64,000 nt of DNA from Leptoclinus maculatus (GCA_032191485.1 JAVDOI010000009.1:20014343-20078342), one strand, 5' to 3'; positions 1 to 12,020 are shown, counted from the first letter of the stretch. The notes: generated from the sequence alone by a model not told the origin. Numbers and translations: made by a program.

Positions 1-884
1 TTAAAAAGTACACAGACATATATGCTAAAACAAGTACGAAATAGCATGTGACTGGAATTTTGCCGTGGCTTTCACATCTCAGGCTTCAGACTGTTATAAC
101 GGTCTGATTGATCTATATCTTGATTTACAAGGGACAATGTGTAAACATCACGTCCTCTTAAAAACCCTGGAATAGAGCGTCAACAAAGAGCGATAAGGCT
201 GTATAGGACTGTGGTTGTTTTAGGAAAGATGCAAATACTTGTATTTTTTGGCATCACTTACTCGTTTGTTCTCTCCAGTCTGATATTGATAAACTTCTCA
301 ACATCCCCTTCTCATTATAATCAAGCTGAGAGAGAACGGCAATGCCAGTACCTGCAGAGAGAGCCTCATTAGCAGTGTTTAGACACCCTCAGGTTGCTCC
401 TGGTGTTTGGCATTTCTAAGATGGAGGTGCATATTGAGTCGTCAGCATCACTTATCTCCAGTGTTCAGCATTAATGATGGTGTTCGTAGACTTTAGCCCT
501 GTAGCATGGGCACAGGATGGGATTTGAGAAAACATGGCTGCAGGCTAACTCTCACCACTTTCACAATCCCACAGCCTCATGACCCGCCACTACTTTGACA
601 GTAACTTAGCTGGAGTTAAAGTTTGTACATTAAGTGTGTACAAGCCAAGCAGATAAACTATTTCAACCAAATGAACACAATGAGACTGGAAATATGGTCA
701 CAGAAATAAACGTCAGTGGCCAGTGTTAGTGATGACAAGTATTCAATATATTAATATAGATTTCCATTTTCCATTCCATTGGTTAACGTGTTTGTACAAC
801 TCTTACTTCTTGTACAAAACTATATTCCCAAACAACAAAACTGCATTCTCAATTACATTTAGAGGGAAACGTTTTAAACACGTT
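1..884. other. AT-rich unique sequence, no gene seen
   Basis: I see no credible coding exon, RNA gene or recognisable repeat here. Open frames are short and of random composition. The block ends where the family C repeat begins. Confidence 0.5.
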
Positions 885-1199
885 AATGTGTTAATTGAAA
901 CAAAACAAAAATGCAAACTCACTTGGCTGGGTTCATGCAACAAAACTACTTCATGGTTTGGCTTAAAATAAGAACTTTTCTACGGTTTGTAAGATATGGA
1001 CATACATTTAAAAAAGTGAACTTTGACTTATCAGGAGATAAACACAGGTCTCCTGGGTATGGGGATTCTGATTAGAAACGTATTTGTGATATGTCCAAAA
1101 ACAGACGTAATCAGGGAGAAAATACGTCTCCTCAAAACGTAATTGACAATGACGTTTTGTTGTATGGAAATGTCATTTTCAGGAGACCAGGCTTAAACT
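885..1199 (+). repeat. Interspersed repeat family C, fragment
   Basis: The segment carries the motif AACAAAACTACTTCATGG followed by GGCTTAAAATAAG. Related wording occurs near 10,140, 17,220, 20,660 and 22,080 in this window. Its second half has an imperfectly self-complementary region around GTCTCCTGGG and CAGGAGACCAGG. From memory this is a common, non-coding, unclassified teleost repeat. The boundaries are approximate. Confidence 0.5.
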
Positions 1200-1615
1200 T
1201 GCATTATCTCTACTGGCCATCAGGGGGCGACTCTTCCTGTTGCAAAAATAAATCAGATTGTATAGAAGTCTATGAGAAAATGACTCTACTTCAACCTTGA
1301 TTTATTACCTCAGTAAACATTGTAAACATGAGTTTATGGTCTCAATCTCTAGTTTCAAGTCTTCTTCAATACAGCATGATGTTCATTTAGTAAATTATGG
1401 TCCATTTAGAGTCAAACAGACCATAAAGCAGAGTATGCTTTAGGGTGGGGCTACCTTGTGATTGATAGGTTGCTACTGCTACCAGAGATGTATACTTTGT
1501 CTCTAAGTCACTCTTCCGTAGGCCGCATGTCACCTCCACTCACTGGTTGCAAAAAAACAAGATGGCGGCGGCCAAAATCGAAGATGAATTTGAGCAACCC
1601 TGAAATACCGGCATT
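1200..1615 (+). repeat. Interspersed repeat family B, copy 1 (plus)
   Basis: It begins near ATCAGGGGGCGACTC and runs through TTTATTACCTCAGTAAAC, CATGAGTTTATGGTCTC and ATTATGGTCCATTTAGAG to a tail containing AAGATGGCGGCGGCCAAAAT. The same order of blocks is found at 55,431-55,900 (+) and 46,365-46,846 (-). It is non-coding and has no obvious terminal inverted repeats. I recognise it as a frequent teleost dispersed repeat but cannot assign a class. This copy is diverged near its 5' edge, with an extra TGCAAAAATAAATCAG piece. Confidence 0.8.
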
Positions 1616-2935
1616 TCAACAACATCAGTGAGGCACTTCTTCACGAATTACCGTACAGTTTTTAGCAAGAGCAATGTCCCAAGCTACCTGATATGATGCA
1701 AATATGACCATTTCTGAGTGCAGAGTCACATTCTCTGACTGACATTTCAGCACGTTTACCTTGTCCTTGTGAAGTTCGGAGCCTTTAGGAAACCCCTGGC
1801 ACACGATAGCGCAGAGTGAGGAAATGGTGCTTGAGGTTCAAAGACTTAAATGCAACAGTCGAGTATGGCATATCAAGCAAAGGGCTTTCAACATTTCAAA
1901 ATTCAATTCCCCCCATTCAGATCTTTATGTGCTTAGCTTTAATGTGTTTCTGACTCTGCCATGGAGATTCAGTCAGTAGCCTAGCTCAGTAGATGTTAGT
2001 AGATTTTCCATTGAACGTCTGAGAGCGTGAGTATGTTTATGTTTAGGCTGCTAGTAGGCTACATGCATGGCTCTCTCGAGTTTTCTTTGTAAATCCCATA
2101 ACAACAAACTCACATATGTAAGTGCATGCATTTTGATCTGTTAAAAATACAAAACATTCTCATGAACATAAAGAGATAAAGAGTCGCATTTGGGTTGGAC
2201 TGTTTACTGCACAACCAGACTTTTATTCCCTTACTTTAGCTTCTAAAGCAATACCATGAATAGATTCAAAACACGGGTAGTTAAGAATTCCTACAAATAA
2301 ATGAACTTAATCAAAAACTGTCAACAATTCAAAACAATTATGACACCAACAACAATCACGAGCCAGAAGGAGACAGATGCAACGTCAGTGGTGAAGGGAA
2401 GCCACATTATGTCCTCCGACCAAGACGATGCTAAACAACTGATCTCACCACATGTGCCTGCTTTAAGTGACTTTGCATGCAATCACACTTCCTCTGTATT
2501 TAGAATTACAGCATCGACATTGATGATTGAATTTGACTGACAGAGAGAGAGATAGAACCAGAGGGAAAGAGAATGAGACGGAACAGTGATTTGTCCAAAC
2601 AGTGTTGACCAGTGATTGAAGTGTCTCTTTGCTGATTGGATGCAGACAGCTTCATTCTGCGTATATATGTAGGGGGGGAGGGAAACAATACGTTCTGTGG
2701 GTGTGAGTGTGTGTTTAGGCAGTCATCATCAGTGCTGCTATGCAAGGATCTACACAAGCATGCTAGATGCACCTATGTGCATGATTGTGTGCAGCATGTG
2801 CATGACAGAGTGTAAGTGAATATAAAGCACATGGAGGTAAATAAATACACAGGAAGCCCCTGAATTTGTACTTATCCCTGTGAAGAACAAATGAATATAA
2901 ATCAGTGGGAAAACCCTTACAAATCTAGCCATACA

Positions 2936-2938
<3 letters not shown>
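1616..2938. other. Unique non-coding sequence
   Basis: Nothing recognisable was found. A small open frame at 2301-2540 has no domain, no splice context and random composition, so it is not called. Confidence 0.5.
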
Positions 2939-2983
<45 letters not shown>

Positions 2984-2987
2984 GTGA
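2939..2987. repeat. (TG)n microsatellite
   Basis: About 19 perfect TG units are followed by a CG interruption and more TG. Dinucleotide arrays of this type are typical of fish genomes. Confidence 0.97.
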
Positions 2988-3171
2988 AGCAGAGAGAAAG
3001 ATTGTGATTGTGTGGCCCTTTGCCACCTTGCCTGTCTTGTTAGTAAAACAGATTGGTGGCAGTGACTCAAAGAGAAGCAACCTCTAATGTTTCTGTTAGA
3101 GTTTTTCTTTTCTCTTCTCCTGTTTGCATTATGTATCTCTTCTAGCACTCCTTTCTCTAACACCTGTTAGT

Positions 3172-3263
3172 ACACACATACACACACACACACACAGATT
3201 TAATAAGACCCTCGATACTGCCGGCAATTACCAATTCATCACTCCCCTATCACAATGCTGAAA

Positions 3264-3294
<31 letters not shown>
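3172..3294. repeat. Pair of (CA)n microsatellites
   Basis: There are two CA tracts, at about 3172-3196 and 3266-3294, about 70 bp apart. Together with the TG tract 180 bp upstream they form a small microsatellite cluster. Confidence 0.95.
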
Positions 3295-3297
<3 letters not shown>

Positions 3298-4029
3298 CTG
3301 ACCAGAGAATATTACAGTAACAAAGATGAGTTGTCAGGTAGCACGCATAACATTTTTTCATCCATTTACAAAGCACAGGACAGAAACTTAACTGAGAGAC
3401 AGAAAAAAATCCATACAAGTTATATTCATTTGTGACATTTTCATACAAAATGTATTTACAATAAAGAAAATGAATTCATTGTAATATTCCTAAGTGACTC
3501 AACTTACAGTTTAGCCCCAGCTTTAACATTCACTGATCTACACTTGATCTGTGATGGTTTTCATATTTTATGGTCTGTTGGAAATGAACAGAAGAGGAAC
3601 TGGCGAGACAAGAAAGAAAGGAAAGCAGAGGAGAGAATAAAAAGAAGCATACCAACAAAAACAAATAAACTTCATCAACAGAAAACTGAGCTCCTACCAA
3701 CAGTGACATCAGGAGACAAAGCAGCCAGAAGCCATTCATTACACAGAGCCGAGCAGTGGCGACTTTATGGAAATAAGCAGAGATGTAATGCAGTGATGGC
3801 CACTTGAATGGCAGGTATCTTTATCATTTGCTTTTCTGTTGTCTCAACTTCATCATCATCATCATTAAAACTGACAAAAGCAGACCCGATTTACCTTACT
3901 CAAAATAAAGATGGCGATGACGGAGGTCAGAGAAAGAATTCTAAGGACATCTGGTCAGTAGGTGCTGCAATATAATATATACGGCCAAACTAGTAGGGCC
4001 CAATTCTAGTGTCTGTTCTTTTGGTCTGA

Positions 4030-4400
4030 AGCAGTTTTTCATCGTTTGGGCCTCTTAGTTTCATAGAAGGTAAATCTTAATGCTTCCAGCTGTTTGTGTT
4101 TGCCCCTTTCCTGTTTCAGCATGACAACGCCAGCGTGCACAAAGCCAGCACCATGAAGAAATGTGTTGCCCAGTTTGGTGTGGGAAAGCTGACTGGTCTG
4201 CACAGAGTCCAGACCTCAACCCAATGCCACACCTTTGAGATGAACTGAAATGCAGACAATGAACCAGCATCAGTTTCTGACCTCACTAATGCCTTTGTGA
4301 CAGAATCCCTTCAGCCAGGTTCCAACATCTGGTGGAAAAGCTGAAACCAGGAGAGTGGAGGCCGTTAGATCAGCACATTGATGATGGGATGAGATGGGAG
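4030..4400 (+). pseudogene. Tc1/mariner transposase relic (C-terminal DDE region)
   Basis: The conceptual translation reads QHDNASVHKAS, then after a +1 frame change DWSAQSPDLNPM, then SVSDLTNAF. These match the C-terminal catalytic half of Tc1-like transposases, where a QHDNAPVH-type motif carries the second catalytic Asp and NPIEHLWDEL carries the last acidic residue. Here the Glu of that motif is replaced (NPMPHL) and is followed by a stop codon, and there is at least one frameshift, so the copy is dead. About 90 bp upstream (AAATCTTAATGCTTCC) also fit the family. The N-terminal DNA-binding part and both terminal inverted repeats were not found, so this is a truncated fossil. It lies alone, with no partner gene nearby. 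Confidence 0.85.
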
Positions 4401-5179
4401 CAAACTGTAATACTTCAATTAATAGCCCAGGATTTCAAATTGCTTATTTAAACCAGTATGAATATAACTTGTGTACATTTCGGCTATTGAATAACATATC
4501 AATTATGAATCATTCATTTGATCGAGCTCCAAGACCGTTAGCGGTGCTCGTTTTTTGTGACTCCAACACTTGTGGGGTAAAAATTGCTCCCTGTTTGTAT
4601 AATTATCACAGAGTTATACTGTTAATGACTTACAGTATTCATTAACATAGTATAGAAAACGTCCAATGTGCAATGCAGCACAATTATGGAGAGAGAGGCA
4701 ATGGTGGAGGGAGGTGTTGTGAAAAAAAGGGGGAAAAAAGTATGATTACGAGCTAGTGTTGTGTGTTATGCATAATGCATCCGGCATCTGTTTTATTGAA
4801 CATCATGATGTGTTTCTTTATGGTTTTTAATATGTTGTCAGCTATTCAAGGCTTCTCCATGCAATTACTTAGTAGCAGCTTATAACGCCAGTACTTTACA
4901 TCCCGCTGCATGGGAAGTACACACACACACACACACACACAGGATGTGCATGGACAATCTGTGAGTTGTCAGTGCACATACATCTGAAGGCTTACACACT
5001 TCAACATGGACATCATCTTTGTATGTACATATATGAAAGTGAGAAAAACACACAAGGGACCCATCATATAAGCCCACGCACAAACACACACACATCCAAT
5101 ACACACCGTATGAAAGGATACTCATTTGCACATATTATAAACACACTGACAGACATTTATGCACATTAACTTAAACACA
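4401..5179. other. AT-rich sequence with a (CA)n tract
   Basis: Contains (CA)n at about 4919-4941 and a short CA-rich stretch near 5085-5100. There is no gene evidence. Confidence 0.6.
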
Positions 5180-6984
5180 CACACGACACTAATAGCATAG
5201 AGAAGTATTTGTAAGCCATGCAATATGCATGCCTGGAGACTAGTATCACTGAATAAAGCTGCCTAACAACAGGAGGGAGGAACTGTCTCATTGTGTGGAG
5301 TTTCCCCGGGGAGCGTCATGTTTGGAGAGCAGCCCTTATCACTGCTGGCTGTAAATATGTATGTCCTCTCTTTCTTTTTTTCCCACTCTCTTTGGTATTA
5401 AAGAAAAAAGACATCTAGATGATTCTTATTGTTTTCCATTTTTTCTATTTTTTGAAGGTCAGTAAGTTCATAGATTGTGTGAAGGAAAGGAAAATACCCA
5501 ATAGTGTTTGAGTCCCACTGACCAACATAGAGTACAAACTACATTGTGGGGACATTTTTCTATAAGAGACACTTGATCACACATTGGAGGATATTTACTC
5601 TTAAAACTTTTATGCCACTTTATATGCAATTTGTAAATCACATGAGGGTCCCCTGGTAATAATGTACTAGTCCTTTGTGAATAGGGCTTCATTTACTTTA
5701 TGACCACCCTATTTTGTGCAGGTGAAATAGAAGAAGCGCAGCATTGCTGAAAACGTCTAGTTAGAGCTCATGCAATGTGTTTTTCAACATGTCATGTTAG
5801 AGGCTGTGCCTCTGCCTCATTCTTCATGTTTCAACTGTTTTCCCCTCCCTCACGTGTCTTGTTGGTCACCTGTTTGTTCTCTCGCTTTCTGTTGGTGGTT
5901 GTCTGGACGAATCACTCCATTCCCTTCTGCTGCTAATCAACCTGCACACCTAAGACTCATCAAGTCCCTGCAGTTTATCTAACCCGTTTTTACACTTCAG
6001 TCTTTGCCAGATCGCCAACGTGGTCCTCACACCTCAGCAGAACTAGACTCTAGGCTACCTTTCCTTGTGTTTACCTGAACCTGGTCCTTCCTGTGCCTCA
6101 GGTTCATTCCCATCCTGAGATCCATGTCTGCCTGCCTCCCAGCCGATGGCCACACTGTGCCGTGCAATAACTAAAAATGTGACAGGCGCAGCAACAGTAA
6201 CTTAGAGAGGTCATTACTATTGTAACATTCGATTTAAACTGCTCGCTCTGACCATTTCAATTCAGTTTCTTATTCCATCACAAAAAAACAGACCCTTCAA
6301 AGAGAGACATTACAAATCCCTCCACTCTTGGAAAACATTCAACAAAAAAAGTTCAGCTTCTCTGGCACCTTGTAAAATCGGTGCATGCAAACCTGTGTTT
6401 CCCCGCAGGACTACAACAAAGACAATAAACTGACATTGTGTGTTGCTGCACGGCAAGCATCACTGCTGTTCTTCTGGTGGAGATAGAGTGAGAGTAGGGA
6501 AAGAAATGAGGACAAAAGGGAAAGAAAGACGGAGGCAGATTCATTCAGTGGTGTCTCAGTGCAGCAGCACAGAGGTATGGTTTCTCTGTTCAGGTTGCTG
6601 CTGGAACTGACATATGGTTCTGCCAGCTGTCTCAATGGAGATATCAGTGTGGTGACATGGTGGGCGTCAAGTGTCTCTACTTACTATTGGCCAGGTTCTG
6701 CTTTGTCATACACTTACTGCAGATATTTATGAAATATTTGTGCTGGCAAAAGTGATGTCGTGTTAATTAATGAATGCATTAATGAACGCACATAATACAA
6801 AATAGATATCAACTCGGCATTCAATTACATGGATAAAACAAAGACAATACAACAATCAAACAAATGACTGAAAAGGTGTAGGTTGAAGCTTAAGCTTATT
6901 GTACCTTAATTATATTATTAATTCTAATAAGCAGCTTATTAACTACTATACAAAAGGCAAATCAAAAACAAAGAAGAAACAATA
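5180..6984. other. Unassigned non-coding sequence
   Basis: No gene was seen. The 5,770-6,190 part is more C+T-rich than its surroundings and reads like the pyrimidine-rich repeats or solo LTRs common in fish. I could not find matching ends or duplicates in this window, so it is left unclassified. Confidence 0.4.
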
Positions 6985-7510
6985 ACAATGTTTCATAACT
7001 CAGCTTTCCTTGTCACAACCATTCCACGAGTTAACCCCTTTGACACATCTATTCTTCATATTTCTCCTTACACTTTATTTAAAACATACCTATTCACCTT
7101 AATTCATATCTCTCTGTTTTCAAACAGCCTCTGAATACATGTAGGAAGCGCATGATGTTGTGCTTTGTACATTGTCCATGCAGATTTGAGATGAACTGAC
7201 ATTTAAAAGCATGTTAGTTAATAAACATTGTGTTGTTTGGTTCATGATAATCCGATGGATTTAGAATTCTAATAGGTCTCTTCTGTAACAAGCTGGGTTA
7301 GTGTTGGTTTAGTATGCGTTTCCTCGTACCTAATGTATGGAACTACAAGAGAGCAATACAGTTGATATGCAAGTTTTGATCAAAGTATCTTTAGTTTTAT
7401 ATAGTTTTGCAATCGCTTTAGACATTTTAGTTTTTACATTAATTCTGTGTGGTTTCCAACATAACTTATTTTATTTGTATACACTGTTTTTATTTCAACA
7501 TAATTTGAAA
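6985..7510 (-). pseudogene. Non-LTR retrotransposon reverse transcriptase relic (C-terminal part)
   Basis: Read on the minus strand from about 7,470 downwards, the translation gives WKPHRINVKTKMSKAIAKLY, then KTKDTLIK, then VRGNAY.TNTNP, then HRII. Further on it gives RRNMKNRCVKGVNSWNGCD. This order matches the region downstream of the catalytic core in jockey/CR1-type LINE reverse transcriptases, where WGNxYKTNTNP and QKRAIRII are usual. Several in-frame stops and small frame shifts show it is inactive. The YADD catalytic core is not present and no 3' tail repeat was found. The exact clade is uncertain. Confidence 0.72.
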
Positions 7511-8432
7511 TAGCCATCAACCCTTACATTTCCCCTGTTCCCCGTTATGCAAAGTCAGATACTCTGATCAGGTTGAGATGTTGGACCCGAGTTCATTTAA
7601 AATCAGGATGAATTAGATGATCACTGTAAATTGATTTACTGTCTGTAAATGTCACTTTCATCAAGCTGTCACCCTAAATAACAATGCTAATCCTTACAGT
7701 AATTACAGCTAATTGAATGATCTTCAAGTCTACTCCCCTCCTCCCCTCTACACTTGTCTTTCATGTCTTCTTTCCTCAACAAATTTATAGTTTATTCCTT
7801 CAACAAGAGGATAATTACAGGGTTTAAAACAGCAGCCTATGTTATTAATAATACATTTAATTTAATTCAACACAGTTGACTGGAATAAGAAGCAGCTCCA
7901 TTTACTGGCAGGTTCACTAAGGACAGACACCGAGCTGTGATGCCACCCCTCTTCATCGTTCCAGTGCAACCTTGTTCTTTTGGTGCGAAGTGATCATTGT
8001 TTTAATTGCATAAATATCGGAGCTGGTAATACTACAGAAATTCTTAAAACATCCCTGTTTATTAATAAACATGAACAAAATAGGCCTTATTATGAAAGGG
8101 TGAATACCTACACACACATATATGCCTGATTGACAGTTATCTTCATTGATCAATTACCAATTACCAACAACAAATAATCTAAATTATGAATGTTTCCTGC
8201 ATAGGTTAGTGTATATTAGTATTGATACGAACTAAATAATTATAAACACCAAGAGTTTTTTTCTTTTTTCACCTAAATCTTAATCCCACCCAACTCTTGA
8301 TGGATTATAATTCTGAAGATCCCTACAAAGTGATGGTGAAAACAGTTCTTATGGGCAGGTGGCTGTTCTGAACATGTTATTCCTTATATGACTCAAATAA
8401 AGATATATCTTTGCCTGGATATAGAGAACACC
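7511..8432. other. AT-rich unique sequence
   Basis: No gene, RNA or repeat boundary was recognised between the LINE relic and the hAT MITE. Confidence 0.5.
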
Positions 8433-8653
8433 GAGGCCACCAGTGGCGGCTGGTGGAACATTTTCTAGGTAGGGCTATCAATTTCAGCAAACATCCCAGA
8501 ATGATTTAATGCAAACAATTAAGGTATCAAACACGCATTACTACTTTGCAGTTAAATATTTAACATTTATTCCAACACGAAAAAAAGCAGTAAATAACAC
8601 TTTGATAAACACGTCAAAACATCTTATTTTAGTCACCCTCACAGGGAATTCAG

Positions 8654-8654
<1 letters not shown>

Positions 8655-8708
<54 letters not shown>
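8655..8708. repeat. (TA)n microsatellite inside the hAT element
   Basis: About 27 near-perfect TA units lie inside the MITE. The tract is long enough to be unstable and to be a likely assembly weak point. Confidence 0.95.
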
Positions 8709-8711
<3 letters not shown>

Positions 8712-9374
8712 GAACATGTGTATTTATTGAGATGTCCCTATGTACCTTGTTATAGGAGGTAAAGATCAGGAGAAGTAAACATGAAGTGTAATTATGAATA
8801 CTGATGTTAAATTAAGCTATGATGAGTTTTCACTGTTAATTTACCATCTCTATTAAATGTTGATGCCTCCATGACCAAGTTAAGCAGATGAGACTGAGGA
8901 CAACTATGTAGAAGAACAGATGTTCACTTTGCCTAATATGTATCTTGACAGAGTTCTCCATGTGTGCCCTGGTGTTCTCATGTCTCCTTACCTCCTCATC
9001 CCTCACTCCCCAACTGTCCATGCTGGATCTGTCCCCCTTGTTTTAAAAAGATAAATAAGTTACTATCATGACTGCATCCAGCTAGCCAAACCTGTCAGGT
9101 GTACAGCTACCAGAGAAGTAAATAAGTATAATAAATTAATAATATAATAAATAATGAATAGATGTAGCCTACTGCTTCCCTTTCCCGCTAGTCTGTATAT
9201 ATTGTGCTATTGTGCTGAGACATGCAGACAGGCGGAGAGGACGTGCAGGAAAAGCATCTATTTTGCGCAGATATATTTTACACATATTACTGGGTGCATT
9301 CCATATTTCAAAAACACAAATATTGACAATTTGTATAATTTATTGTTAATTTTCTTTTATTATTTTTGGCTCAA

Positions 9375-9390
9375 GGGGGGGGGGGGGGGG
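9375..9390 (+). repeat. Homopolymer run of 16 G
   Basis: An uninterrupted G16 sits 30 bp inside the right end of the hAT element. It may fold as G-rich structured DNA and is error-prone in sequencing. Confidence 0.95.
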
Positions 9391-9499
9391 CTCTAGCGCC
9401 CTCTATTGGCCAGCCGCCACTGGAGGCCATCCAACACATTCTCACTCCCAACCAGTCAAATACAGCAGCTTGGTGAGTGCTCCTATGCTTCAAACTATG

Positions 9500-10091
9500 A
9501 CACACTTTGTACCCCCTCTGTAACACCGAAAAGTGAGGAGTTTGAAAGCTCCGGGGTTACCTCATCGTGTGGATGCTCGTAAACGCATCAGTTTAGAAAC
9601 GATGACGTAATCACCCACGTTCGATACTTGATTGGTTCTTAGCAGTCACGACGTGTCCTTCCCTGATTCATCACGCCCCTATCACGTGACCCTTACCCGG
9701 AAATTCACAAACAATAGTCTTGATTACTGATCGACAGCAGGTTAATTTAACATGGACAACTGATTACAGGTGTTACTGACCTTGTTGTCTTTACTAGCAG
9801 CTGTTGTTCAGTTAAAGTCTGCCTTTCTGCGGAGGAAGCAGCTGTTATTGGAGCGATTAGTGAGCGGCGTTATCAGACCTACGGAGCGGCCGTCTGAAGT
9901 CACACGGTTAGCGGCTTTGAGCAACCAATCAGTGTACGTGAATAGTCACGTGACATTTGTTTTCAGGCGTTTTAGTCTGGACGGAGATTATTTCGAAAAC
10001 GATGCTGAAACGCCGTGTGGACGGAGATCGTTTTTGTTTGTTAAAACTCGGTTTTAAAACAAAAACGTATTCGTGTGGATGTAGACTCAGG
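9500..10091 (+). mobile_element. Unclassified DNA-transposon-like element
   Basis: This GC-richer block is bounded by related phrases, TCGTGTGGATGCTCG near its left edge and TTCGTGTGGATGTAGAC near its right edge. It contains CACGTGAC twice. Positions 9653-9794 are clearly similar to 50,662-50,809 inside a hAT element. A 95-codon frame at 9770-10057 starts with a leucine-rich, Arg/Lys-rich stretch. It may be a remnant of an element-encoded protein but shows no recognisable domain. The class is unknown. PIF/Harbinger or hAT are possible, and no target-site duplication was established. Confidence 0.5.
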
Positions 10092-10136
10092 GAGCCGCAA
10101 CAGAGGGGCTGAAGAGCCGCGGGTTGCCGAACCCTG
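10092..10136. mobile_element. Right terminus of a hAT (Charlie-like) element
   Basis: The sequence GAGCCGCGGGTTGCCGAACC leads into CTG at 10136. Its reverse complement begins CAGGGTTCGGCAACCCGCGG, which matches the usual terminus of a hAT family with a CAGGGGTCGGCAACC start. No opposite end was found, so only a fragment is claimed. Confidence 0.55.
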
Positions 10137-10612
10137 GCTTAAGGCAACAAAAGTACTTGGTTCAGAAAATATTGTGGTTTGGGTTGAAACAAGTACCCTT
10201 AACTATTACACTAAACAAACGCAGCTCATGTAAGTTACGTGTCAAAAGCAAGGCATAATAAGCCAACATTAACTTGGATTGTCACGGACATTAACAGTGG
10301 TCTCCTGAGTGAAAGTCCTGTGTTTGTTTGACCCACCCACAGATTCCGAACTTCTCCCTGCACGGCCTCTCTCTCTCATTTGATACTACATCAGTTGCTC
10401 TGACTGTCTGATAATGATGTGGATGGGTTTACATTGGAGTTCGTTGAAAGCCCGGGGCGTCTCATATCGATGCTAAAGGGTGCCTTGGAACATTGGCATC
10501 AGACGGCAAAAGGCTCTGTCAAAGTGGTGGTATTCGATGAGTTGGTAGTGAGAACAGGTTGGATCACTGTTAGTATGTTTTCTAAGCTTTTCCAGTTGTG
10601 TGTTTAAAGTTA
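10137..10612 (+). repeat. Interspersed repeat family C, long copy
   Basis: It carries GGCAACAAAAGTACTTGG, TGGTTTGGGTTGAAACAAG, GTTTGACCCACCCAC, TGATGTGGATGGGTTTACA and GGTATTCGATGAGTTGG in order. The last three blocks recur at 22,080-22,290 and 17,090-17,770. It is non-coding, despite a short open frame across 10,419-10,607. Confidence 0.65.
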
Positions 10613-10718
10613 AGATAACTGGACTGAATGTTTCAAGGATGCATCGAAATTGAAAACAGTTTACAAAGCTGTGTTAATTTAATGAATAAGCTTCAAGTGA
10701 ACTTGAGTGTGTGTGTGT

Positions 10719-10830
10719 GCGTCTGTGAGTGTGAGAGTTTGTGAGTGTGTGCGTCTGTGAGTGTGAGAGTTTGTGAGTGTGTGCATCTGTGAGTGTGAGA
10801 GTTTGTGAGTGTGTGCGTCTGTGAGTGTAG
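10719..10830 (+). repeat. 32-bp minisatellite, about 3.5 units
   Basis: The unit GCGTCTGTGAGTGTGAGAGT plus 12 further bases recurs with starts at 10719, 10751, 10783 and 10815. The period is exactly 32 bp and there is one C-to-A change in unit 3 (GCATCTG). It has grown out of a GT-rich tract. Confidence 0.93.
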
Positions 10831-10849
10831 TGTAGAGAAAAAGTTCTGA

Positions 10850-11139
10850 CGTTCAAACAAATCCTGTTAAGTTTTCTGATTTGTATTTTTCTTTATTTTT
10901 TATAAATTATTTATTGTTCTGACAGCTCAGGTCCCTTTAAACAAAAATAAACATATTTTTGTGCACTTTATTTAAAAAAAGTCTATATATTTGGCAGATG
11001 TAAAGCATAAAGCATACTGTTTTTGAATAAAGGGTTGGAAATTAATGCTTTTTTAGTTTTTTGATCCGATTCATCGATTAATCGTAAAAATAATCGACAG
11101 ATTAATCGATTATTAAAATAATCGTTAGTTGCAGCCCTA
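10850..11139. mobile_element. Right part of a hAT-type element
   Basis: It ends AATCGTTAGTTGCAGCCCTA at 11139. It is preceded by an unusual run of ATTAATCGATTA and AATCG words (11,070-11,125) that form near-palindromic subterminal repeats. The reverse complement TAGGGCTGCAACTAACGATT is a frequent hAT terminus in fish. The left terminus was not found, so the left boundary is approximate. Confidence 0.65.
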
Positions 11140-11488
11140 AAAGAATTGTGTTGTCCCCCGTATTCCAGCGACAGTGAAAGAACCGAAAAACATCTTGTAG
11201 CCATGTTTCCGACACTTTTTTTCTCTCCCTCCTGTTTCTCTCCATCACTCACTCAAGCACTCAGCAGCCATATTGCCCAGCAGCTCCACTCTTTCATATG
11301 TCTCTCAAATCAATAGGCCACATTGGGGACAACACTGGAGGAGAAAATCGAGTGCAAGTCATTTCCCCAAGCTCTGTTCTTTCTTGTACTCATATTGGCT
11401 TTCTATTAGTGTCTCTACCGTGTGTTTTAAGGTGTGACAGCAAGACAGAGATGCTGTAGAGTCTCCATGTTAAATAGACATACTGTAT
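11140..11488. other. Unique non-coding sequence
   Basis: Nothing recognised. Confidence 0.5.
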
Positions 11489-12020
11489 ATGAAAGGTTTC
11501 ACCATCCTCCTCTCTGAGCTTCTCTTCTTCAAACTTTCTCTCTTGTCCATGTTTTTTTCTGTTCATACTTTCTTTAGATTATCCATGCCCTTATTTGTTT
11601 CCTTTTTAAACTGGACCATTCCACTTTATCTCCTTGAATACAGCCCTCCCTCTATTCTCCAGCTTTTCTCTCTTTTTACTCACTCTTCTGTTTCTACCGT
11701 CTTTTCCCTTTCCTTGTTTCTTCTCCTCTCCTCTTTCTTACCTGTCCTTTATTTTTCTCTTCCTGTTCTTCTATTTATTCCTTATACCCATCTGTTTTTC
11801 TCTCTTCCTCCATTACTCTATGTTCTCCTCATCAATCCTCTAGCCTCTTTTTCTCTGTCTCCATCTTCCTGTCTCTCCCATGATTTCAGACATTGCATCA
11901 CTTCTGTCTGTCCTTTGTCTCAATCCTTTCTTTATGTCTCCCCTTTCCTGCCTCTGTACGCTCTTTCTCTTCATTCCTTCTCTCCTGCACATCCATCCCT
12001 CTATTTCTGTTTATCTGTAC
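11489..12020 (+). repeat. Pyrimidine-rich (CT) low-complexity block
   Basis: About 530 bp are dominated by C and T (TCTTCT, CTTTCCC and similar words). This composition suppresses stop codons and yields a 194-codon frame of almost only Phe, Leu, Ser and Pro. That frame is an artefact of base composition, not a gene. The block could form triplex-type DNA or act as a splicing-neutral spacer. Confidence 0.85.

Larger units (their letters stand above)
8433..9430. mobile_element. Non-autonomous hAT element (MITE-like), 982 bp plus TSDs
   Basis: The element at 8441-9422 starts CAGTGGCGGCTGG and ends CCAGCCGCCACTG, so the terminal inverted repeat is about 13 bp, with one mismatch at the inner side. 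It is flanked by GAGGCCAC (8433-8440) and GAGGCCAT (9423-9430), an 8-bp target-site duplication with one change, which is the hAT superfamily signature. The interior has no transposase frame. It carries a (TA)n tract and a run of 16 G. A second element with the same first 36 bp lies at 29,229. Confidence 0.92.

Noticed and set aside
5770..6190. Possible solo LTR in a C/T-rich block
   Set aside because: No TG...CA ends, no target-site duplication, no promoter elements and no second copy could be found.
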